Shown piece after piece: positions 33,921 through 41,719 of a DNA stretch of 49,366 nt. The DNA comes from [Mycobacterium] fortunisiensis (GTDB lineage Bacteria; Actinomycetota; Actinomycetes; Mycobacteriales; Mycobacteriaceae), in contig NZ_VOMB01000025.1 of assembly GCF_019050325.1 (NCBI RefSeq), forward strand, positions 1 through 49,366, given 5' to 3'. Under the pieces are notes generated by a model that had not been told where the DNA came from, did not search any database, and saw only the letters and a program-made list of their open reading frames with translations. Each line of letters starts with the position of its first letter. Within the stretch, counting starts at the first letter, position 1. The position numbers and the translations under genes are program-made.

Positions 33921-36900
33921 GTGGTCGATTCACATGCGGGTAGCCAGACACCTGCCGATGCCTTGCTGCGCCTGGGCAAGTACTTCCACCGCGGCGAGAT
34001 CTCCGCCGATCACCGGACCCTCCACAAGATCGGCGGACGATCGGCCGACGACTTCTACCGCGACCGGTGGGCCCACGACAAGGTCGTCCGCTCGACCCAC
34101 GGGGTCAACTGCACCGGATCCTGCTCGTGGAAGATTTACGTCAAGGACGGCGTCATCACCTGGGAGTCGCAGCAAACCGACTACCCGTCGGTCGGTGCCG
34201 ACAAGCCCGAGTACGAGCCGCGCGGTTGCCCACGTGGTGCGTCGTTCTCGTGGTACACGTATTCCCCTGCCCGCGTGCGCTATCCGTATGTGCGCGGTGT
34301 CTTGCTCGAGTACTACCGCGAGGCCAAGGAGCGGCTCAAGGACCCAGTGCTGGCCTGGGCCGACATCGTCGAAGACCCGGAAAAGTCCCGCAGCTACAAA
34401 GCGGCCCGCGGCAAAGGTGGGTTCGTCCGGGCCGAATGGTGGGAGGCCGCCGAGATGGCGGCGGCCGCCCACGTCCACACCATCAAGAAGTACGGACCCG
34501 ACCGGGTGGCCGGGTTCTCCCCGATCCCGGCGATGTCCATGGTCAGCCATGCCGTTGGGGCACGGTTCATCTCGCTGCTCGGCGGGTCGATGCTGTCGTT
34601 CTACGACTGGTATGCCGACCTTCCGGTGGCCTCACCGCAGGTGTTCGGCGACCAGACCGACGTTCCCGAATCGGCCGACTGGTTCGACGCCGGCTACCTC
34701 ATCATGTGGGGTTCCAACGTACCGGTGACACGGACCCCCGATGCGCACTACATGACCGAGGCCCGCTACCGCGGTCAGAAAGTGGTCGTGGTGTCGCCGG
34801 ACTATGCCGACAACACCAAGTTCGCCGACGAATGGCTGCCCGCCCGCCCCGGCACCGACGCCGCCCTCGCGATGTCGATGGGCCATGTAATCCTCAAGGA
34901 ATTCTTCGTCGACAGACAAACCCCGTATTTCACCGACTACGTGAAGAAGTACACCGACCTGCCATACCTGGTCACCCTCGTCGAGCGGGACGGGCGGACG
35001 TTGCCCGGGAAGTTCCTCACCGCAGCCGATCTCGGTGACACCGAGGAGGGGGCACACTCCAAGACAGTCCTGCTGGACCAGGCCGGACGCCCGGTGGTGC
35101 CGAACGGTTCGCTGGGGCACCGGTTCACCGCCTCCGGCGAGGGCCACTGGAACCTTGACCTCCACGGTGTGCACCCGATGCTGAGCTTGCACGGCTCGGC
35201 CGACGACACCGCCACGGTGGCCCTGCCCCGCTTCGACAGCGATGCCCCCGGTGTGCTGGAACGCGGCGTGCCGACCAGAATCGTTGCCGGCCACCGGGTG
35301 ACGACCGTCTACGACCTGATGCTGGCCCAGTACGGCGTCGCCCGCGACGGGCTCCCCGGGCAATGGCCGTCGGGCTACGACGACGCCGACGAGCCGTACA
35401 CCCCGGCCTGGCAGGAGCGGATCACCGGCGTGCCCGCGGCGGCCGCCGAACGCATTGCCCGCGAATTCGCCGACAACGCCGAACGTTCCAAGGGCCGGTC
35501 GATGATCCTGATGGGTGCGGGCACCAACCACTGGTTCCATTCCGATCAGATCTACCGCTCGTTTCTCACCCTCGTCATGCTCACCGGTTGCCAGGGAGTC
35601 AACGGCGGAGGCTGGGCGCACTACGTCGGCCAGGAGAAGTGTCGGCCGGTCACCGGTTGGTCCACACTGGCTTTCGGTGCGGACTGGCAGCGTCCGGCAC
35701 GGCAGATGCAGGGCACAGTGTTCTGGTATCTGGCCTGCGACCAGTGGCGCTACGACCCGTTCACCTCAGAGGTGATGGCCTCTCCGCTGGCCGAAGGCCG
35801 CTTCTCCGGCCGCACCGCCGCCGACAACATCGCGCTGGCCAGCCGGCTGGGCTGGATGCCGAGTTACCCGACCTTCAACCGCAATCCGCTGGACCTGGCC
35901 GACGAGGCCGACCGGCTGGGCAAGAGCGCCGCGGACTACGTGGTGGACGGCCTCAAGACCGGACACCTGCAGTTCGCATGTGAGGATCCCGACGCCCCGG
36001 AGAACTTCCCGCGGTGTCTGACGGTGTGGCGGTCGAATCTGCTCGGCTCGTCGGCCAAGGGCAATGAGTACTTCCTCAAGCACCTGCTGGGCACGGATTC
36101 CGCGGTGGCCGCGCGCGACGAGGACGGGATCCGCCCGCAGGAAGTGCGCTGGCGCGACGAGGCACCCGTCGGCAAGCTGGATCTGCTGCTGTCCCTGGAC
36201 TTCCGCAACACCAGCACCACCCTGTTCTCCGACATCGTGTTGCCCGCCGCCACCTGGTACGAGAAGCACGACCTGTCCAGCACCGACATGCACCCGTTCG
36301 TACACGCCTTCTCACCGGCGATCTCCCCGCCGTGGGAAACCAAGACCGACTTCGATGCGTTCCACCGCATCGCCCGCGGCTTCTCCTGGCTGGCCGAGAA
36401 GCATCTCGGTAAACGCAAGGACATCGTGGCGATGCCGTTGCAGCACGACAGTGCCGATGCCACCGCCCAGCCGGGTGGTCGGGTGCTGGACTGGAAAGCC
36501 GGTGAATGCGAACCTATTCCGGGTAAGACCATGCCGCGGCTGGTGATGGTGGACCGTGACTATCCGGCGATCGCCGAGAAGATGGCCGCGCTCGGACCGA
36601 TGGTGGAAACCGTCGGGCTGACCACCAAGGGCGTGACCACCCACCCCGAAGCCGAGGTCGAGTACCTACGCGGCGTCAACGGCACGGTGGTCAGCGGTGT
36701 CGCGATCGGTCGGCCCTCGTTGGCCAAGGACACCCACGCCGCCGAGGCCATCCTCGCGCTGTCGGGCACCACCAACGGCCGGCTGGCCGTCGAGGGCTTC
36801 GAGGCGCTGGAGCGGCGCACCGGAACCGAACTGGTGGATCTGGCCAAAGAGAACGAGGGCAAGCGAATCACGTTCGCCGACACTCAGGCTCGGCCGGTGC

Positions 36901-37601
36901 CGGTCAACACCTCACCGGAATGGTCGGGCTCGGAGACCGGGGGCCGGCGCTACTCACCGTTCACGATCAACACCGAGCGGCTCAAGCCGTGGCACACGTT
37001 GACCGGCCGCCAGCACTTCTACCTGGACCACGACTGGATGAGTGAGCTCGGCGAGCAACTGCCCACGTTCCGGCCGCCGCTGGACATGACGGCGCTGTTC
37101 AACGAGCCTTCGGTAGGCAGCACAGCGGGAGACGCGACCGGCGGGTCCATCACGGTGCGATACCTGACGCCGCACTCCAAATGGTCGATTCACTCTGCCT
37201 ACCAGGACAACCTGTACATGCTCACGCTGTCCCGGGGCGGCCAGTGCATCTGGATGTCGAATGTGGATGCCGCCAAGATCGGGGTCAAGGACAACGACTG
37301 GATCGAGTGCACCAACCGCAACGGCGTGGTGAATGCCCGCGCCATCGTCAGCCACCGCATGCCCGAGGGACTGGTGTTCATGTACCACGCCCAGGACAAG
37401 GCCGTCGACGTGCCGCGCACCGAGAAGAACGGCAAACGCGGCGGCATCCACAACGCGCTGACCCGAATCATGATCAAACCCACGCACCTGATCGGCGGCT
37501 ACGCGCAGCAGTCGTTCGCCCTGAACTATCACGGGCCCACCGGAAACCAACGCGACGAGGTCACCACGATTCGTCGTCGCTCGCAGAATGTGGAGTACTG
37601 A
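33921..37601 (+). CDS. narG: Respiratory nitrate reductase alpha subunit
   Basis: The 1226-residue molybdopterin-guanine-dinucleotide enzyme reduces nitrate to nitrite at the cytoplasmic face of the membrane-bound NarGHI complex. The FS0 cluster ligands H60, C64, C68 and C103 are present (HGVNCTGSC and RGCPRG). The molybdenum ligand D233 sits in FYDWYADLPVASPQ. GGAGGG nine bases upstream supports the GTG start at 33921. Size and motifs match bacterial NarG throughout, without visible frameshift. narH begins three bases after the stop. Confidence 0.97.
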   Translation: MVDSHAGSQTPADALLRLGKYFHRGEISADHRTLHKIGGRSADDFYRDRWAHDKVVRSTHGVNCTGSCSWKIYVKDGVITWESQQTDYPSVGADKPEYEPRGCPRGASFSWYTYSPARVRYPYVRGVLLEYYREAKERLKDPVLAWADIVEDPEKSRSYKAARGKGGFVRAEWWEAAEMAAAAHVHTIKKYGPDRVAGFSPIPAMSMVSHAVGARFISLLGGSMLSFYDWYADLPVASPQVFGDQTDVPESADWFDAGYLIMWGSNVPVTRTPDAHYMTEARYRGQKVVVVSPDYADNTKFADEWLPARPGTDAALAMSMGHVILKEFFVDRQTPYFTDYVKKYTDLPYLVTLVERDGRTLPGKFLTAADLGDTEEGAHSKTVLLDQAGRPVVPNGSLGHRFTASGEGHWNLDLHGVHPMLSLHGSADDTATVALPRFDSDAPGVLERGVPTRIVAGHRVTTVYDLMLAQYGVARDGLPGQWPSGYDDADEPYTPAWQERITGVPAAAAERIAREFADNAERSKGRSMILMGAGTNHWFHSDQIYRSFLTLVMLTGCQGVNGGGWAHYVGQEKCRPVTGWSTLAFGADWQRPARQMQGTVFWYLACDQWRYDPFTSEVMASPLAEGRFSGRTAADNIALASRLGWMPSYPTFNRNPLDLADEADRLGKSAADYVVDGLKTGHLQFACEDPDAPENFPRCLTVWRSNLLGSSAKGNEYFLKHLLGTDSAVAARDEDGIRPQEVRWRDEAPVGKLDLLLSLDFRNTSTTLFSDIVLPAATWYEKHDLSSTDMHPFVHAFSPAISPPWETKTDFDAFHRIARGFSWLAEKHLGKRKDIVAMPLQHDSADATAQPGGRVLDWKAGECEPIPGKTMPRLVMVDRDYPAIAEKMAALGPMVETVGLTTKGVTTHPEAEVEYLRGVNGTVVSGVAIGRPSLAKDTHAAEAILALSGTTNGRLAVEGFEALERRTGTELVDLAKENEGKRITFADTQARPVPVNTSPEWSGSETGGRRYSPFTINTERLKPWHTLTGRQHFYLDHDWMSELGEQLPTFRPPLDMTALFNEPSVGSTAGDATGGSITVRYLTPHSKWSIHSAYQDNLYMLTLSRGGQCIWMSNVDAAKIGVKDNDWIECTNRNGVVNARAIVSHRMPEGLVFMYHAQDKAVDVPRTEKNGKRGGIHNALTRIMIKPTHLIGGYAQQSFALNYHGPTGNQRDEVTTIRRRSQNVEY

Positions 37602-37604
37602 CAC

Positions 37605-39227
37605 ATGAGAGTCATGGCGCAACTGGCGATGGTGATGAACCTCGACAAGTGCATCGGTTGCCACACCTGCAGCGTCACCTGCAAGCAGGCCTGGACCAAC
37701 CGCAGCGGCGTCGAGTACGTCTGGTTCAACAATGTGGAAACCCGCCCCGGCCAAGGGTATCCGCGCCAGTACCAGGATCAGGAGAAATGGAAGGGCGGGT
37801 GGACGCTGAACAAGCGCGGCAAGCTCACCCTGAAATCGGGCTCCCGGTTCAAGCGGCTGCTGAACATCTTCGCCAATCCCGATCTGCCCACCGTGTCGGA
37901 CTACTACGACCCGTGGACCTACGACTACGAGAACCTGCTGTCGGCACCGGCCATGGACACCACGCCCGTGGCGCGCCCCAAGTCCCTGATCACCGGTCGG
38001 GACACCAAGGTGACCTGGGGCGCCAACTGGGACGACGATCTCGGTGGCGGCCCCGAGCAGGTGGGTCGGGATCCGTTGCTGGCCAAGATGAACAGGGCTG
38101 ACGAGATCGCCGGCATATCCGAGAAGGTCAAGCTTGAGTTCGAGCAGACGTTCATGTTCTACCTGCCTCGGATCTGCGAGCACTGCCTCAATCCGGCCTG
38201 CGCCGCCGCGTGTCCGTCCGGGGCCATCTACAAGCGCTCCGAGGACGGCATCGTGCTGGTGGATCAGGACAAGTGCCGCGGTTGGCGGCAATGTGTCACC
38301 GGATGCCCGTACAAGAAGATCTACTTCAACCACAAGACCGGCAAAGCCGAGAAGTGCACGTTCTGCTACCCGCGCGTCGAGGTCGGTATCCCCACGGTGT
38401 GTTCGGAGACCTGTGTCGGGCGGCTGCGCTACATCGGTGTGATGCTCTACGACGCGGACGCGGTGCTGGAGGCCGCGTCGGTCACCGACGACAAGGACCT
38501 CTACCCGTCACAGCTCGGGGTGTTCCTCAACCCGCACGATCCACGGGTGATCGCCGAAGCCGAACGGGCCGGTATCTCTCCGGAATGGATTGAGGCGGCC
38601 CAGAATTCACCGGTCTATCGGCTGATCGTCGACTACCAGGTGGCGTTGCCCCTGCATCCAGAGTACCGCACGATGCCGATGGTCTGGTACGTGCCGCCGC
38701 TGTCCCCGGTGGTGGACATCCTCAAGGAGACCGGTCACGACGGCGAGAACAAGAACAACCTGTTCGGCGCCATCGACACGTTGCGCATCCCGGTCGAGTA
38801 CCTGGCCGAATTGTTCACCGCCGGTGACGTGGGTCCGGTCCGGGCCGCGCTGCAGCGGCTGGCCGCCATGCGGGCCTACATGCGGGCCGCCAATCTCGGC
38901 GAAGAGTTCGACGAGACCATCCCGGATTCGGTGCGCCTGAGCGGCGACGAGATCGAGTCGATGTACCGGCTGCTGGCGATCGCCAAATACCAGGACCGTT
39001 ACGTCATCCCGACCGGGGCCGGCTCGGATGCGCACCGTCTGGACGCGCTGGCCACCGGCTGCAGCCTGGACGGCGACGGCGGACCCGGGATGACCGCCTT
39101 CGACACCATGGTCGACAAGTTCCACCTCACCAACACCAACGATGCTGTCCCGCAGGGTGATCCGACCCGGGTCAACCTGCTCAACTGGGACGGCCGGAGC
39201 ACAGACGGGTTGTTGCCGACGACATGA
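37605..39227 (+). CDS. narH: Respiratory nitrate reductase beta subunit
   Basis: The 540-residue iron-sulfur subunit passes electrons from NarI to NarG. Its N terminus carries LDKCIGCHTCSVTCKQ (C16, C19, C22, C26). Further ferredoxin-like clusters are ICEHCLNPACAAACPSGA, CRGWRQCVTGCPYKK (with the Trp-containing FS4-type spacing) and CTFCYPRVEVG. The ATG at 37605 is used here; a second ATG at 37614 is possible. The stop overlaps the narJ start by four bases (ATGA). Confidence 0.97.
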   Translation: MRVMAQLAMVMNLDKCIGCHTCSVTCKQAWTNRSGVEYVWFNNVETRPGQGYPRQYQDQEKWKGGWTLNKRGKLTLKSGSRFKRLLNIFANPDLPTVSDYYDPWTYDYENLLSAPAMDTTPVARPKSLITGRDTKVTWGANWDDDLGGGPEQVGRDPLLAKMNRADEIAGISEKVKLEFEQTFMFYLPRICEHCLNPACAAACPSGAIYKRSEDGIVLVDQDKCRGWRQCVTGCPYKKIYFNHKTGKAEKCTFCYPRVEVGIPTVCSETCVGRLRYIGVMLYDADAVLEAASVTDDKDLYPSQLGVFLNPHDPRVIAEAERAGISPEWIEAAQNSPVYRLIVDYQVALPLHPEYRTMPMVWYVPPLSPVVDILKETGHDGENKNNLFGAIDTLRIPVEYLAELFTAGDVGPVRAALQRLAAMRAYMRAANLGEEFDETIPDSVRLSGDEIESMYRLLAIAKYQDRYVIPTGAGSDAHRLDALATGCSLDGDGGPGMTAFDTMVDKFHLTNTNDAVPQGDPTRVNLLNWDGRSTDGLLPTT

Positions 39228-39907
39228 AGCTACTCACCCGCGCCCGCCGGACGGGTGCCGGCACCGTCCTGTCCGAGCGTCAGCAGCGGCTGGTGTGGCG
39301 CATGACCGCACTGCTGCTGGATTACCCGAGCGCCGAAACCGCCGAGCTCGTCGGCCAACTGGCCGATGTCGCCGCCGAGCTGCCGGAGCCGGCGCGGCGG
39401 CCGTTGACCGACTTCCTGTTGCGGTTCGGCGAGACGGACCCGATGCAGCGCGCGACGACGTACGTCGAGACATTCGACATGCGTCGGCGCAGCAGCCTGC
39501 ATCTGACCTACTACGCCTACGGCGACACCCGCAAGCGCGGGATGGCCCTGTTGCGGTTCAAGCATGCCTACCGCCAGGCGGGCCTGGAGTTCGGTGAGCA
39601 GGAGAACGCCGAGCTGCCCGACTATCTCCCGATGGTCCTCGAGTTCGCTGCGACCGTCGATCACGCCCAGGGGGAGCGGCTCCTGGCCGAACATGTGCCG
39701 GTGCTGGAGCTGCTGCGACTTTCCCTGCAGGACAACGGGTCCTACTACACCGACCTGCTGGCTGCCGTGCTGTCCACGCTGCCCCCGGTGAACAGCGCCG
39801 ATCGCCGGCGTATTGCGCAACTGGCCGCCGAGGGCCCGCCCGATGAGGATGTCGGCCTCGATCCGTTTGTGATGGACCCGGTGGTGACAGAAGGGGCGCG
39901 CCGATGA
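39224..39907 (+). CDS. narJ: Nitrate reductase assembly chaperone NarJ
   Basis: The 227-residue product matches the NarJ/TorD chaperone family, which holds NarG during molybdenum-cofactor insertion and membrane attachment. Family features include the helical LLLDYPSAETAELVGQL start, YVETFDMRRRSSLHLTYYAYGDTRKRGMALLRFK, and PDYLPMVLEFAA. It overlaps narH by four bases. Its TGA stop is part of an ATGA that starts the first of two mini-ORFs leading to narI. Confidence 0.95.
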   Translation: MKLLTRARRTGAGTVLSERQQRLVWRMTALLLDYPSAETAELVGQLADVAAELPEPARRPLTDFLLRFGETDPMQRATTYVETFDMRRRSSLHLTYYAYGDTRKRGMALLRFKHAYRQAGLEFGEQENAELPDYLPMVLEFAATVDHAQGERLLAEHVPVLELLRLSLQDNGSYYTDLLAAVLSTLPPVNSADRRRIAQLAAEGPPDEDVGLDPFVMDPVVTEGARR

Positions 39908-39965
39908 GCGCTTGCGCGAAGAGGAAACCGGCACGATGAGCGCTTGCGCGAAGAGGAAACAGGCA
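39902..39965 (+). repeat. Tandem 32-bp duplication between narJ and narI
   Basis: Two copies of a 32-base unit (39902-39933 and 39934-39965) differ at one base (ACCGGCA against ACAGGCA). Each contains an ATGA start/stop overlap and a purine-rich AGAGGAAA that can act as Shine-Dalgarno for the next start. The arrangement resembles mycobacterial interspersed repetitive units (MIRU), whose mini-ORFs also overlap neighbouring genes. Confidence 0.92.
39904..39939 (+). CDS. 11-codon mini-ORF 1 (narJ-narI bridge)
   Basis: The reading frame encodes MSACAKRKPAR. Its ATG overlaps the narJ stop (ATGA) and its TGA overlaps the next mini-ORF's ATG. The GAGGAAA inside it lies where a Shine-Dalgarno for the following start should be. 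The peptide may have no function; the frame may simply carry ribosomes across the gap. Confidence 0.5.
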   Translation: MSACAKRKPAR

Positions 39966-39971
39966 CGATGA
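39936..39971 (+). CDS. 11-codon mini-ORF 2 (narJ-narI bridge)
   Basis: The reading frame encodes MSACAKRKQAR, identical to mini-ORF 1 except for one residue. Its ATG overlaps the stop of mini-ORF 1, and its TGA (39969-39971) overlaps the narI ATG (39968). The chain narJ, mini-ORF 1, mini-ORF 2, narI therefore has continuous stop-start overlaps. Confidence 0.5.
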   Translation: MSACAKRKQAR

Positions 39972-40726
39972 ACACCTTGTCACTGAGCACCACGTTGTGG
40001 ATGGTGCTGCCCTACATCGCGTTGACGTCGTTCGTGCTGGGGCATGTCTGGCGTTACCGTGCCGACCAATTCGGCTGGACCACCCGGTCATCGCAGGTTT
40101 ACGAGAGCAGGTTGCTGCGGTTGGGCAGTCCGCTGTTCCACTTCGGCATCCTCGGGGTGCTCGCCGGACACGTCGGGGGCTTGTTGATCCCACAGTCGTG
40201 GACCGAGGCTGTCGGGGTCTCCGAGCACTTCTACCACCTGATGTCGGTGAGCCTGGGATCGCTCGCCGGGCTGGCCGTCGTGGCCGGGGTGGGCATCCTG
40301 CTGTACCGCCGGGTCACCGTCCCGGAGGTGCGCACCGCCACCACCCTCAACGACAAGCTGATGTACCTGGTGCTGCTCGGCGCACTGGCCACCGGGATGT
40401 TGAACACGCTGACCAATGTGTTCTCGACCTACAACTACCGCGAAACGGTGTCGCCGTGGTTCCGCAGCCTGTTCACCGGAAATCCGGCACCGGAGTTGAT
40501 GGCCGACACCCCGTGGACGTTTCAGGCCCATGTGTTGATCGTGCTGGCGCTGCTGGGCTTTTGGCCCTACACCCGGCTGGTGCACATGTTCAGCGCGCCG
40601 ATCGGCTACCTGGTACGTCCGTATGTGGTCTACCGCAGCCGCGATCCGCAGCGGGCCGGTAAGAACCGCTACGCCAAGGCCTGGGTGACACCGCAGGCTC
40701 CCCCGCAACGCAGCCGGTGGGTGTAA
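39968..40726 (+). CDS. narI: Respiratory nitrate reductase gamma subunit (cytochrome b)
   Basis: The 252-residue membrane protein has about five hydrophobic segments (for example ALTSFVLGHVW, FGILGVLAGHVGGLLIP and MYLVLLGALATGMLNTL). His residues at the expected places (GHVWRYR, FHFGILG, AGHVGG, LVHMFSAPI) can bind two b-type hemes. It oxidises quinol and passes electrons to NarH. I chose the ATG at 39968 (MNTLSLSTTLW), which overlaps the second mini-ORF; an in-frame ATG at 39944 would add eight residues from the repeat. Confidence 0.95.
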   Translation: MNTLSLSTTLWMVLPYIALTSFVLGHVWRYRADQFGWTTRSSQVYESRLLRLGSPLFHFGILGVLAGHVGGLLIPQSWTEAVGVSEHFYHLMSVSLGSLAGLAVVAGVGILLYRRVTVPEVRTATTLNDKLMYLVLLGALATGMLNTLTNVFSTYNYRETVSPWFRSLFTGNPAPELMADTPWTFQAHVLIVLALLGFWPYTRLVHMFSAPIGYLVRPYVVYRSRDPQRAGKNRYAKAWVTPQAPPQRSRWV

Positions 40727-40737
40727 CGCCCTGCACA

Positions 40738-41292
40738 ATGAGGGTGATGAGCCACACCTCATGGCCGGAAGGCACCGTGTTCACCATCGGGCATTCGACG
40801 CTGCCGATGGAAGGCTTCGTCGCGGTGCTGCACAGCTATGGCATCGAACAATTGGCCGACATCCGCACGGTGCCCCGCTCGCGGCACAATCCGCAGTTCA
40901 ACGCCGAGAACATGGCCGAGGAGCTGCCCCGCCACGACATCGACTACCTGCCGATGCCCGGCCTGGGCGGCCTGCGGCATACCCGCGCCGATTCGGTCAA
41001 TACCGGCTGGCGCAACAAGAGCTTTCGTGGTTACGCCGACTACATGCAGACACCGGAGTTCGACCACGCACTGACCGAACTCATCCGGGTGAGCCGGACC
41101 GAGCGCACCGCGATCATGTGCGCCGAGGCGGTGCCCTGGCGCTGCCATCGGTCACTGGTGGCCGATGCGCTCACCGTTCGCGAAATTCCGGTCGTGGAAA
41201 TACTTTCCGAGACCAGCCGGCGTGCGCACACCCTGACGTCCTTTGCCCACGTTGACGGCGACCGACTGACCTATCCGCCCTACCCGGAGTGA
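40738..41292 (+). CDS. DUF488 family protein
   Basis: The product is 184 residues from the ATG at 40738 (an ATG at 40747 is equally possible). It has the DUF488 signature: VFTIGHSTLPMEGFV, DIRTVPRSRHNPQFN, LPMPGLGG and the C-terminal IMCAEAVPWRCHRSLVADAL with a conserved CAE...CHR motif. The biochemical function of the family is not established. It begins 11 bases after narI and may be cotranscribed with it. It ends one base before the stop codon of the convergent VOC gene. Confidence 0.85.
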   Translation: MRVMSHTSWPEGTVFTIGHSTLPMEGFVAVLHSYGIEQLADIRTVPRSRHNPQFNAENMAEELPRHDIDYLPMPGLGGLRHTRADSVNTGWRNKSFRGYADYMQTPEFDHALTELIRVSRTERTAIMCAEAVPWRCHRSLVADALTVREIPVVEILSETSRRAHTLTSFAHVDGDRLTYPPYPE

Positions 41293-41293
41293 C

Positions 41294-41719
41294 TCAGCTG
41301 CGCAGCCGCTCGGCGATCGCGGTCCGGGGTAGCTGGTTCGGGCTGGGATTGGTGACGATGATCCGTTCGGAATCCGGTCCACGCGCATCGAGGAACCGCA
41401 CCCCGGTCGCCGCGTCGGTGTGGGTGTAGATCGAGGGGTCATACGCCCTGAGCCGCTCCCTGATCCGTTCGAGATCGGCCTCGCTGTCGGTTGACCAGAT
41501 CAGGTGCTGTACTCCCAGCATCCCGAGCCCGCGTGACAAGAACGGCGCCTTGACGTGCAGGTAGATCTGAAAACCCTTGGGGGTCAACAGCAGCACCATG
41601 TCCTCGGCCTCGACCGAGACCCGGCAGGAGAACACGTCGCGGTAGAAAGCCACCGACCGGTGCAGATCGGTCACTCGCACCACACAGGACGCCACGGTCA
41701 CGCTGATCTCGTTGTCCAT
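41294..41719 (-). CDS. VOC (glyoxalase/dioxygenase-fold) protein
   Basis: The 141-residue product has the two beta-alpha-beta-beta-beta halves of the vicinal-oxygen-chelate fold (CVVRVTDLHRSVAFYRDVFSC at the N terminus and GVRFLDARGPDSERIIVTNPS at the C terminus). The middle segment GVQHLIWSTDS supplies a possible metal-binding His. It could be a glyoxalase-like enzyme or a binding protein; the substrate is unknown. The ATG at 41719 overlaps the stop of the molybdoenzyme gene (TGATG), suggesting coupled expression and a linked role. Confidence 0.82.
   Translation of the reverse strand: MDNEISVTVASCVVRVTDLHRSVAFYRDVFSCRVSVEAEDMVLLLTPKGFQIYLHVKAPFLSRGLGMLGVQHLIWSTDSEADLERIRERLRAYDPSIYTHTDAATGVRFLDARGPDSERIIVTNPSPNQLPRTAIAERLRS

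Noticed and set aside
33930..38333. Several long frames antisense to narG and narH
   Set aside because: narG and narH have intact motifs throughout; the antisense frames have no recognisable features.
39907..39950. GAGCGCTTGC in the narJ-narI repeat resembles a KstR2 half-site
   Set aside because: The second half of the palindrome is missing, so it does not fit ANCAAGNNCTTGNT.
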